Part shown: positions 1 through 5,317 of the stretch, one piece after another | How positions within the stretch are numbered: position 1 is the first letter of the stretch | How the letters are laid out: every line of letters begins with the position of its first letter | Origin: Clostridiales bacterium UBA2432 | GTDB lineage: Bacteria; Bacillota; Clostridia; Lachnospirales; Vallitaleaceae | NCBI GenBank assembly: GCA_002342805.1 | Contig: DDQW01000081.1 | Coordinates: 1 to 5,481, forward strand | DNA: 5,481 nt | Direction of reading: 5' to 3' | Made by a program: the position numbers and the translations under genes | The notes under the pieces: generated by a model | The model's database searches: none | The model's input: the letters and a program-made list of their open reading frames with translations, nothing else | Told to the model about the DNA's origin: nothing

Positions 1-2
1 AT

Positions 3-7
3 GGAGG
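3..7 (+). promoter_or_regulatory. Ribosome binding site deciding the DUF2798 start
   Basis: GGAGG lies five bases upstream of the ATG at 13. It falls inside the alternative reading that starts at the ATG at 1, so translation more likely begins at 13. Any promoter lies left of the window. Confidence 0.75.
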
Positions 8-12
8 AATTT

Positions 13-498
13 ATGCCTATTAACAAAAAAGAAAGTCTCATTTTTACATTTTTTATGTGTAGCTTTATGGTCTACGCCATGACAGTCTACAATATCTACC
101 GTATTGACGGCTACCATGAGGGATTTTTTACCGATGTCTGGTTAGGGTTTCCCTTGGCCTTTGCTGTTGCCTTTATTGCTGATTGGTTTATTGTAAGCCC
201 TATCGCCAAAGGTTTTGCTTTCCGTTTTATAAAGGATGAGGATCCTATTCCAAAAAAAGTTTTATTTATCTCAGGCTCTATGGTATGTGGTATGGTTCTT
301 GTTATGTCCCTCTTTGGTGCGATACACGGTGTCGGTCTCACCTCACAAACCTTTCTTATATGGCTTGTGAATATTCCTTTTAACCTAATCGTTGCCCTTC
401 CTCTTCAGATAATTTTCGCCGGCCCCATTGTCCGTCTTATCTTTAGATATCTTTTTCCTATAGGCACGATTACACATATGGTCGGAACAGACAGCTAA
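13..498 (+). CDS. DUF2798 family integral membrane protein
   Basis: This is a predicted four-helix membrane protein of 161 residues. Starting at the ATG at 13, it opens MPINKKESLIFTFFMCSFMV, the lysine-rich start followed by an apolar helix that I associate with DUF2798 proteins of Firmicutes. Apolar segments lie at about residues 9-27, 38-62, 83-105 and 113-140. They pair into two similar halves, each with a helix followed by a G/N/P-rich helix, as expected for the two-repeat DUF2798 fold. No catalytic motif is visible, and the family function is unknown to me. The frame is also open from an ATG at 1, but the GGAGG at 3-7 favours 13. The gene ends 18 bases before a terminator hairpin and overlaps the tail of the convergent small gene by 29 bases. 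A deleted copy of its 3' half is present at 4800-4929. The family call is confident; the function is not known. Confidence 0.85.
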   Translation: MPINKKESLIFTFFMCSFMVYAMTVYNIYRIDGYHEGFFTDVWLGFPLAFAVAFIADWFIVSPIAKGFAFRFIKDEDPIPKKVLFISGSMVCGMVLVMSLFGAIHGVGLTSQTFLIWLVNIPFNLIVALPLQIIFAGPIVRLIFRYLFPIGTITHMVGTDS

Positions 499-760
499 TT
501 TTAAATTGTATAAAATCCCCAACTTCCACTTCATAAGAGGAACTTGGGGACTTTTTATGAACAATGATTCTTTGGCACGCTGTAATTAACTCAAAAATAG
601 TTTTACTACAAACCATCACCATAAATTTGATTAATCCTAGCATACGGTTTGCAGTGAAATCAGTATTCATGTATTTATATGCAACTTCCTTGCAAAACTC
701 TTCTGGAAAACCTTTATTTTTGAGTACCTGATATACTTCTCTACTTTTCTCTGATGCCAT
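470..760 (-). CDS. Small hypothetical protein, copy 1, with run-on C-terminus
   Basis: A protein of 96 residues from the ATG at 760, preceded by AGAAGGGA at good spacing; a TTG one codon earlier is the weaker option. The N-terminal half (MASEKSREVYQVLKNKGFPE, then EEFCKEVAYKYMNTDFTANRML) is hydrophilic and helical. It resembles, from memory, a group of small uncharacterised proteins of Clostridia with a conserved MNTDFTA-RMLG stretch. Residues about 45-72 end in RIIVHKK, where I would expect a natural terminus. The last 24 or so residues are read from the terminator hairpin and the antisense of the DUF2798 3' end, so they are probably not native sequence. This suggests the gene lost its own stop codon. 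It is one of two near-identical copies; the other is at 4901-5191. No function can be assigned, and it may be a degraded gene. Confidence 0.55.
   Translation of the reverse strand: MASEKSREVYQVLKNKGFPEEFCKEVAYKYMNTDFTANRMLGLIKFMVMVCSKTIFELITACQRIIVHKKSPSSSYEVEVGDFIQFKISCLFRPYV
516..550. terminator. Bidirectional rho-independent terminator, copy 1
   Basis: Arms at 516-527 (TCCCCAACTTCC) and 539-550 (GGAACTTGGGGA) form a 12-bp stem with a single C-C mismatch and an 11-base loop. CTTTTTA follows on the plus strand, and the minus strand reads ATTTTATA after the stem, so it could terminate in both directions. It sits just after the DUF2798 stop. It also lies inside the open frame of the convergent small gene, which is odd (see findings). 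The same hairpin recurs at 4947-4981. Confidence 0.8.
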
Positions 761-836
761 CAATTCCCTTCTAACTTTCTATCTAATTATTCTTTACTGC
801 CCCTTGCTTAATTTAATCCTTTTTCATCGATAAGCC

Positions 837-1175
837 TTAATATGTATAGGAAAATCCTAGTAACAAATCTACCAGCTTCATCTGGTCTTCAATACGTTCA
901 TCTGGAAATTCCTTGTATTCATAACCTTCATATCCCATATAAGCCAAATCATCACCAAAGATCTCAAATCTAGGATATTCAGACACAGCATTCGAAATAT
1001 GATACACCAAATTCACTGTTTCTCTATATAATTTATCCTTCTTTATTTTATGCATTTTAAACGCTTGTTGATTAGCAAGAAGTTCAATCGGCTGAGCTAT
1101 AATACTTCTATAATCATTTCCACCTTCATTTAAAGTTTTGAAATTCTTATAATTTAATGTAAAAAATCTATACAT
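837..1175 (-). CDS. Hypothetical protein, 112 residues
   Basis: I do not recognise this family. The start is taken as the ATG at 1175, because AAAGGAG lies seven bases upstream; an in-frame ATG at 1202 would place that site inside the coding region. The protein is soluble, with no signal peptide or membrane helix. It begins MYRFFTLNYKNFKTLNEGG, has a central lysine-rich helical part (KMHKIKKDKLYRET, about residues 40-53), and ends in an acidic, tyrosine-rich half (DDLAYMGYEGYEYKEFPDER, about 79-98). Its start overlaps the end of the upstream remnant by eight bases (ATGTATAG). That suggests it was the second gene of a translationally coupled pair whose first gene is now broken. It ends 33 bases from the repeat at 803. 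It appears intact, but whether it is expressed without its partner is open. Confidence 0.6.
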   Translation of the reverse strand: MYRFFTLNYKNFKTLNEGGNDYRSIIAQPIELLANQQAFKMHKIKKDKLYRETVNLVYHISNAVSEYPRFEIFGDDLAYMGYEGYEYKEFPDERIEDQMKLVDLLLGFSYTY

Positions 1176-1269
1176 CCAAAAACTCCTTTGCAAACTTTGC
1201 ATAATTAATTATAAACTTATCTGGATAGGTTATACTTAACTGGACAGATTCTCTATAGTATGGATTCAT
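1168..1269 (-). pseudogene. 3' remnant of the gene upstream of the 112-residue protein
   Basis: An open frame reads MNPYYRESVQLSITYPDKF and ends KFAKEFLDV, with its TAG overlapping the next start (ATGTATAG). The frame stays open upstream to about 1360, but there is no ribosome binding site before the ATG at 1269. The upstream sequence also switches to unrelated material (a remnant of another family, at 1335-1394). I read this as the C-terminal end of a longer, truncated protein whose family I do not know. The coupled overlap is the main evidence that this frame was once translated. Confidence 0.45.
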
Positions 1270-1296
1270 AGGAGCTTCTGAATTATTTTGGGTACA

Positions 1297-1332
1297 TTCG
1301 CAGAGCGAAGTGATAACGTAGCGAAGCTTGCT
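1297..1332. repeat. Short GC-rich repeat with AGCGAAG motifs
   Basis: AGCGAAG occurs twice in 23 bases (1304-1310 and 1320-1326). The first sits in a small hairpin (TTCGC at 1297-1301, loop AGA, GCGAA at 1305-1309). The second sits in an imperfect palindrome around AAGCTT (1320-1332). This patch is clearly richer in G+C than its surroundings. It lies between two gene remnants, so it may be a dispersed repeat or a junction scar. The evidence is thin. Confidence 0.3.
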
Positions 1333-1334
1333 TG

Positions 1335-1394
1335 ATTTTGCATATTTTTTAAACTCTTATATTCCGATATAGGAATGAAGTAGGCCTTGGTGAC
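1335..1394 (-). pseudogene. Remnant of a paralogue of the 4245-4666 gene
   Basis: The minus strand reads AYFIPISEYKSLKNMQN. The broken gene on the right reads EWIPEYKRLKNMQN in its second frame, so the two share the pattern IP-EYK-LKNMQN. The DNA shares a run of 19 identical bases (1334-1352 and 4412-4430). Similarity stops directly after MQN, where unrelated sequence begins. Only about 20 codons survive, wedged between the stop of the SLH gene and the remnant at 1168-1269. It is clearly non-functional as a gene; the relationship to the right-hand gene is well supported for so short a stretch. Confidence 0.65.
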
Positions 1395-1395
1395 T

Positions 1396-2883
1396 TTATT
1401 TAGTAAATCCATATGCAATCGGTTTATCTTTACTGTCAACTATGATAATAAAACCGAAAGAATCTACCCAATCTTCATGCAAGTAATATCCATTCTCGCC
1501 TTCCATAAAATCAAAGGTCTGGTATGTGTAAATTTCTCTATCTCTTTGATAAATATAATTTGCATAATATTGTGTGATTATTGAATTTGCATCATCTAAT
1601 TTATTTTTTTGAATGGGTATGGCCCTTGCATTGCTTAATTTGATTGGTAAATCAAATAAATATGCAAAATCACCTTTATCATTATAAACTTCACGAACTA
1701 TTTGCTTGCTATCTTTTTCAATAAAATATGTAGCTTCAAGTTGAGAAATAATAGCTTCAACAATGTTATTAAACTCATCTTCGTTTTTCTCGTTAACCTC
1801 TTGCTTATATGGTACAAATGTAAATGTTACGGTTGTTTCTGTAACTGTGCTGGTATCTGTAATTGCAAAGCCTATATCATTTCCTTTATCATCTTTAAAA
1901 AGTAGAGCTTCATGGGTATACTCATTTCCGTATTCCCCTTCTTTCCAAAGTAATTGAACATTATATGGGCTCTCACTTATCTTCGAAAAAGAACTCGCAC
2001 TTAAAGAATCTGTTGAATAAAATTTGTTGTGATATTTATCAATATCTACTTTTTCATCAATAAGACCAGCATATCCCGTTCTATTTACCCTTGATATATA
2101 ATCAAATAATTCTTCCGGTACTATTTCTTGAATATTAACGTCTAACTGTGCATAGCCTTCGCTTTTGTTTTTTATAGGTACTTCATATTTGTAAACATTT
2201 CCAATGTGTTTTTTAAGAGCCTCTTCTATACTTAATTTAGTTTCAGGAATCAATTCATGTTTTTCTGCAATGTTTTTATCAATCGCAGCTTTGTTTATCA
2301 AATATTCAATTAATGTCTCTTCTACTCCATTCATTTTCACTTCTAATGCATTATAGGAAAGGTTTATCATTTCACCCCTCAAGAAATCTCTTGATTTTAA
2401 TTGTGAATTTTCTTCATTGCTTACTATACCTTTTTCAACCAAGGTATCCAAAGCCGTATTCCAAGAAAATTCACCAATAGAATCGTCATAGCCTAATGAT
2501 CTCAAAACAAATGTTGCATAAGACTTGGCGTCTGTTAAATTATTGGAACCAAATAAATTATCACCTATACCTTTTGTTAAAGCATTTTCATACATATAAC
2601 CAATATATTGGTTAGCCCACTCCGGCACATCTGTAAAAGGATGTTCATAAGTGTTGTTTAGCACTTCGTTTTCTTTTCCAATCAATCTTATAAGCATAAC
2701 TGCAGATTCAACTCTCGTTGGCGCACGATCTAACTCAAATCCTTCATTGCTTCCCTTAAATAATCCTAATTCCTGCAAAATTTTAGCTTCAGTCAGATAC
2801 TCTGTTCCTTCATTTGCATATATTCCTATGCTCTGAAGTAAAATCATTGATATTACGGTGTAAAGTATTACAAATTTTTTCAT
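1396..2883 (-). CDS. Exported S-layer-homology (SLH) domain protein
   Basis: A predicted cell-surface protein of 495 residues. Residues 1-23 form a Sec signal peptide (MKK, then an apolar stretch ending GIYA), with likely cleavage near residue 23. Two SLH repeats follow, at about 30-75 (ELGLFKGSNEGFELDRAPTR, then VESAVMLIRLIGKE) and 80-130 (FTDVPEWANQYIGYMYENAL, then SNNLT and FVLRSLGYDD). A degenerate third is at about 135-183. SLH repeats bind secondary cell-wall polymer, so anchoring to the wall is expected; the TRVE element is conserved in repeat 1. Residues about 200-495 form a large, acidic, aromatic-rich region (for example YYANYIYQRDREIYTYQTF) that I do not recognise. I see no protease or hydrolase motif in it. 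The start is well placed: GAGGAG lies eight bases upstream. The gene is 82 bases downstream of the ATPase gene, without a strong terminator between, so co-transcription is possible. It looks intact. Confidence 0.9.
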   Translation of the reverse strand: MKKFVILYTVISMILLQSIGIYANEGTEYLTEAKILQELGLFKGSNEGFELDRAPTRVESAVMLIRLIGKENEVLNNTYEHPFTDVPEWANQYIGYMYENALTKGIGDNLFGSNNLTDAKSYATFVLRSLGYDDSIGEFSWNTALDTLVEKGIVSNEENSQLKSRDFLRGEMINLSYNALEVKMNGVEETLIEYLINKAAIDKNIAEKHELIPETKLSIEEALKKHIGNVYKYEVPIKNKSEGYAQLDVNIQEIVPEELFDYISRVNRTGYAGLIDEKVDIDKYHNKFYSTDSLSASSFSKISESPYNVQLLWKEGEYGNEYTHEALLFKDDKGNDIGFAITDTSTVTETTVTFTFVPYKQEVNEKNEDEFNNIVEAIISQLEATYFIEKDSKQIVREVYNDKGDFAYLFDLPIKLSNARAIPIQKNKLDDANSIITQYYANYIYQRDREIYTYQTFDFMEGENGYYLHEDWVDSFGFIIIVDSKDKPIAYGFTK

Positions 2884-2965
2884 AAGTTTTTCTCCTCGTA
2901 TATTATAAAATCCGATATGTTCGTCCCTTCATTTTTTTCATGATCGGAAGCGATTAATTGAATCT

Positions 2966-4147
2966 CTAATCTTCTAATAAGAAGTCGATAATATTTTTAT
3001 GAACAATGCCGTTTCTTGAGCGATTCACTTTATCCATTGAAATAACGATTTTAGGAAAATTATCTTCAATTGCCTCAAGTACAGAAAATTCTCTTTCAAT
3101 CGTTGATTCTTCAGCTAAAAGGTAGGTGACTTGGATATATTTTGTACTTTCTCCATCAAGGGCAATAAAGTCAACTTCTCTATCATCAAATTTGCCCACA
3201 TATATTTCATACCCTCTTCTCCTTAGTTCCAAATAAACGATGTTTTCCAGCGCCTGTCCAATATCCTTTTCGTTATCAAAATAGAGATGTCTAATGCCTA
3301 AGTCATTGATAAAGTATTTTTCATTGGTTTTCATAAGTTCTTTACCTTTGATATTATATCGCGGCACACCATGAACAAGGTATGTGCTCTTTGCCGCTTC
3401 AATATAGTTATAAATGGTCTCTTTTGAAAGTTTTCGTCCTTCACTTTTAAGATAATTCGTAATCGTCACTGCCGAAAATATCTGACCAATATTATTGATA
3501 AGGTATGACATAAATCGCTGTAGTAAGTCAACATCTCTTACATTATAACGTTTAACGATATCTCTTAACAATATAGACTGATACATATCCATAAGATAAT
3601 TTTTAGCAGTTCGATCTTCTTCAAACTGGAATTTTCCAGGCATACCACCTGTGCGTATGTAATCTATAAAAACATCCTCACTTTTTGAAAACCCTTCACT
3701 GACTTCTTTATAGGATAAAGGCAGTACTTCTATGGTGTAAAAGCGACCTGTTAAATAGCTTGCAAGCTCGCCTGATAAAAGTTTTGAATTTGAACCCGTG
3801 ATAAATACTTCAGTATCCCCTTTTGAATTTAATGAATTCACAACTTTTTCAAAACCCTCAACTTCTTGAACTTCATCAAGAAAAATATAGCTTTTTTTCC
3901 CTTTAAGCTTCTTTGATTCAATATATTCATATAAGGCTTTGTACTCTTTAAGCGGTTCAAACTCTAACCACTCAAAATTTAGGCTTATAATCTGATCTTT
4001 TTTAATACCTTGCTTAAGGAGTTCCTCTTGTATCTGTAATAGCAGTGTAGATTTTCCAACACGACGCATACCAAGTAATACTTTGATTACTTGTTTCCCC
4101 ATTACTTTTCTAATTTCTTCTATGTATTTTTCTCGTTTGACCATCAT
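2966..4147 (-). CDS. AAA_14 ATPase with C-terminal DUF4143 domain
   Basis: A P-loop ATPase of 393 residues, of the archaeal-type AAA_14/DUF4143 group found widely in bacteria as stand-alone accessory genes. The Walker A motif is GMRRVGKST (26-34) and Walker B is YIFLDEVQ (87-94). TGSNSKLL (117-124) is the usual sensor-like strand, and PLSYKE and TGGMPG follow in family order. The DUF4143 part covers about residues 195-390. It ends in a restriction-endonuclease-like core with EVDFIA (324-329) followed by YIQV, where many nuclease cores have E-x-K; catalytic activity is therefore doubtful. The physiological role of the family is unresolved. GAGGTGA at 4153-4159 sets the start: ATG at 4147 (MMVKREK) or the next codon at 4144. 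A GTG at 4156 would lie inside that site. The gene looks complete, and a long inverted repeat upstream separates it from the broken gene at 4245-4666. Confidence 0.93.
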   Translation of the reverse strand: MMVKREKYIEEIRKVMGKQVIKVLLGMRRVGKSTLLLQIQEELLKQGIKKDQIISLNFEWLEFEPLKEYKALYEYIESKKLKGKKSYIFLDEVQEVEGFEKVVNSLNSKGDTEVFITGSNSKLLSGELASYLTGRFYTIEVLPLSYKEVSEGFSKSEDVFIDYIRTGGMPGKFQFEEDRTAKNYLMDMYQSILLRDIVKRYNVRDVDLLQRFMSYLINNIGQIFSAVTITNYLKSEGRKLSKETIYNYIEAAKSTYLVHGVPRYNIKGKELMKTNEKYFINDLGIRHLYFDNEKDIGQALENIVYLELRRRGYEIYVGKFDDREVDFIALDGESTKYIQVTYLLAEESTIEREFSVLEAIEDNFPKIVISMDKVNRSRNGIVHKNIIDFLLED

Positions 4148-4165
4148 GATTATCACCTCAACTTA

Positions 4166-4213
4166 AAAATACCACACAAAAGTCTTTTATACAAGACCTT
4201 TGTGTGGTATTTT
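4166..4213. terminator. 21-bp inverted repeat, probable bidirectional terminator
   Basis: Arms 4166-4186 and 4193-4213 are complementary at 20 of 21 positions around a 6-base loop. The core is ACCACACAAA paired with TTTGTGTGGT, and the outer arms are A/T. The stem is followed by TATTTTATGTTTTT on the plus strand and TATTTTTAAG on the minus strand, so it would terminate transcription entering the ATPase gene from the right. It ends seven bases before the ATPase ribosome binding site. The length is unusual for a plain terminator, so an operator or element-end role cannot be excluded. Confidence 0.7.
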
Positions 4214-4244
4214 ATGTTTTTGTCTTTCGTAAAAGACTAATCAC

Positions 4245-4666
4245 TCACACAATAGTCGATATAAAATAATCCGCCTCACGAATAATACTTGAACAAGGGT
4301 TTCTCGAGTCGATAACTTCAACTTTCCCAAACTCATATTTTATCATAACACTGGAGCCATCATTTCGATAGATCGTCATATTTGCCGCAGGTCGTTCAAA
4401 AATTTCTATTGGATTTTGCATATTTTTTAAGCGCTTATACTCTGGGATCCATTCATGTTAATCCAACGGTCTATGTAGTGAACCATTTCAGTCATTTTTT
4501 CAATAGCTTCAGAAATGTCATCTATCTTTTCAATTCGTTTCCCTTCCAAAACACCTAGAATAATTTTCTTATACTCATCCATAGATATTTGAACGGTCAT
4601 TACATGTGGCCGATCATAGAATTGGCCGTTTCCATACGTGATTCGATATTGAAATTGAAATTCCAT
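4245..4666 (-). pseudogene. Frameshifted hypothetical gene (two frames)
   Basis: Two adjoining frames together look like one broken gene. The first, from the ATG at 4666 (AGAGG about 9 bases upstream), gives 79 residues: MEFQFQYRITYGNGQFYDRP, then a helical middle (EKIDDISEAIEKMTEMVHYI), stopping at 4427. From about 4454 another frame continues EWIPEYKRLKNMQNPIEIFE, then RPAANMTIYRNDGSSVMIKY, ending ADYFISTIV and a TGA at 4245. The second part has the compact composition of a real protein end but no start of its own. The join near 4440-4455 is therefore a frameshift or small deletion. I do not recognise the family. A short remnant of a paralogue is at 1335-1394. The gene starts four bases after the stop of the truncated neighbour at 4671-4799, implying an old operon. 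The 79-residue frame could still be translated. Confidence 0.75.
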
Positions 4667-4670
4667 TATT

Positions 4671-4799
4671 TTAAACCTCTCTTTCCTTCTCAGTTACATC
4701 TGTACGCTCTCCAAGCTTTCGATAATCTTTTGCTTTTCTCCGCTTGCGTTTGTTGCTAAGTGTAGTATTCTCAAACCGATTTTTTCCATGACAGAATTC
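4671..4799 (-). pseudogene. 3' remnant of the truncated upstream gene
   Basis: The minus strand carries a 42-codon open frame ending in TAA four bases before the next ATG. It reads GKNRFENTTLSNKRKRRKAK, then DYRKLGERTDVTEKEREV. It is strongly basic in the middle and acidic at the end, which suits the C-terminal tail of a protein and not random sequence. The frame runs leftwards only to the edge of direct repeat copy 2 at 4800, where unrelated repeat DNA begins, so the 5' part was lost at that junction. A shorter frame from an in-window ATG (MEKIGLRIL) ends early and seems less likely. The family is not recognised; the basic tract would fit nucleic-acid contact, but that is a guess. Confidence 0.5.
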
Positions 4800-4929
4800 T
4801 GTGGTATGGTTCTTGTTATGCCCCTCTTTGGTGCGATACACGGTGTCGGTCTTACCTCACAAACCTTTCTTATATAGATATCTTTTTCCTATGGGCACGA
4901 TTACACATCTGGTCGGAACAGACAGCTAA
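4800..4929 (+). pseudogene. Deleted DUF2798 fragment
   Basis: This is the 3' part of the DUF2798 gene as found in repeat copy 2. It starts abruptly within the third membrane helix (CGMVLVMPLFGAIHGVGLTS) without a start codon. An 83-bp deletion, matching 362-444 of copy 1, removes the fourth helix. The deletion creates a stop (ATA TAG) at the junction near 4875 and shifts the remaining frame. The old stop codon survives at 4927-4929. It cannot encode a functional protein. Confidence 0.9.
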
Positions 4930-5191
4930 TTTTAAATTGCATAAAATCCCCAACTTCCACTTCATAAGAGGAACTTGGGGACTTTTTATGAACAATGATT
5001 CTTTGGCACGCTGCAATTAACTTAAAAATAGTTTTACTACAAACCATCACCATAAATCTGATTAATTCTAACATACGGTTTGCAGTGAAATCAGTATTCA
5101 TATATTTATATGCAACTTCCTTGCAAAACTCTTCTGGAAAACCTTTATTCTTGAGTACCTGATATACTTCTCTACTTTTCTCTGATGCCAT
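4901..5191 (-). CDS. Small hypothetical protein, copy 2, with run-on C-terminus
   Basis: This near-identical partner of the gene at 470-760 has 96 residues from the ATG at 5191, behind AGAAGGGA. An upstream in-frame GTG at 5206 would put that ribosome binding site inside the coding region. I see only a handful of amino-acid changes from copy 1, including ELIKF for GLIKF, KLIAAC for ELITAC, MQF for IQF and a final RPDV for RPYV. The tail again runs through the terminator into antisense DUF2798 sequence. Its start lies 33 bases after the stop of the truncated toxin frame, so it may now be transcribed from the antitoxin promoter beyond the window. The function is unknown. Confidence 0.55.
   Translation of the reverse strand: MASEKSREVYQVLKNKGFPEEFCKEVAYKYMNTDFTANRMLELIRFMVMVCSKTIFKLIAACQRIIVHKKSPSSSYEVEVGDFMQFKISCLFRPDV
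4947..4981. terminator. Bidirectional terminator hairpin, copy 2
   Basis: This is the same 12-bp stem with one mismatch and 11-base loop as at 516-550, followed by CTTTTTA on the plus strand. It is unchanged between the copies even though nearby positions have substitutions. It again lies inside the open frame of the small minus-strand gene. Confidence 0.75.
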
Positions 5192-5224
5192 CAATTCCCT
5201 TCTCACTTTCTATCTAATTATTCT

Positions 5225-5317
5225 TTACTGCCCCTGCCTATTCATTATTATATTTGTAATTTTGAGCAAAATCAAATACTCTTCCCACGCTCTTTCAGAA
5301 AAAACAAATCTACTCAT
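5225..5317 (-). pseudogene. Truncated Txe/YoeB-type toxin gene
   Basis: The frame opens MSRFVFSERAWEEYL, the characteristic N-terminus of Txe/YoeB-family ribosome-dependent mRNA endonuclease toxins (normally about 85-90 residues). After EEYL the match stops. A further 15 residues unlike the family (ILLKITNIIMNRQGQ) lead to a TAA inside direct repeat copy 2. The catalytic C-terminal residues of the family are absent, so the product cannot be an active nuclease. The ATG overlaps the antitoxin stop by eight bases (ATGAGTAG), which is the classic coupled layout of type II toxin-antitoxin operons and strongly supports the call. About 35 bases between the end of recognisable toxin and the repeat edge are unexplained. 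Confidence 0.85.

Larger units (their letters stand above)
286..803. repeat. Direct repeat, copy 1 (full-length cassette)
   Basis: This segment contains the 3' half of the DUF2798 gene, the terminator and the entire small minus-strand gene with its leader. It recurs in the same orientation at 4800-5234. Apart from an 83-bp gap (positions 362-444 here), I count about 13 substitutions over 435 aligned bases, mostly transitions, giving about 97% identity. Similarity ends abruptly after TGCCCC at 803. The left edge is not a true element end here, because the DUF2798 gene runs on intact. Confidence 0.9.
4800..5234. repeat. Direct repeat, copy 2 (with 83-bp deletion)
   Basis: This is the second copy of 286-803, in the same orientation, and it ends at the same TGCCCC. 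Its left edge (after GAATTC at 4794-4799) truncates the gene at 4671-4799, and its right edge truncates the Txe/YoeB toxin gene. It is therefore probably the inserted or recombined copy, and the left one is closer to the original arrangement. Confidence 0.9.

Noticed and set aside
605..635. Compensated frameshift inside the small gene (another frame reads IYGDGL)
   Set aside because: The alternative frame meets two stops at once, and both copies share the present frame, so I cannot support it without homologues.
1387..2836. Plus-strand open frames across the SLH gene
   Set aside because: They are antisense to a convincing gene, lack ribosome binding sites and have low-complexity translations.
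2902..2907. TATAAT on the minus strand upstream of the SLH gene as a -10 box
   Set aside because: Transcription would start within the GAGGAG ribosome site, and no -35 element sits at the right distance.
2966..4147. ATPase plus SLH gene as a novel defence or toxin-like system
   Set aside because: The two genes are merely adjacent with an 82-base gap. DUF4143 ATPases are common singletons, and nothing in the SLH protein suggests a linked function.
4222..4237. Small hairpin GTCTTT-CGTA-AAAGAC after the broken gene
   Set aside because: The stem is only 6 bp, and no T-run follows on the minus strand; the stronger hairpin at 4166-4213 is nearby.
286..5234. The repeated cassette as an insertion sequence or MITE
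   Set aside because: I see no terminal inverted repeats, no clear target duplication and no transposase; it reads as a segmental duplication.
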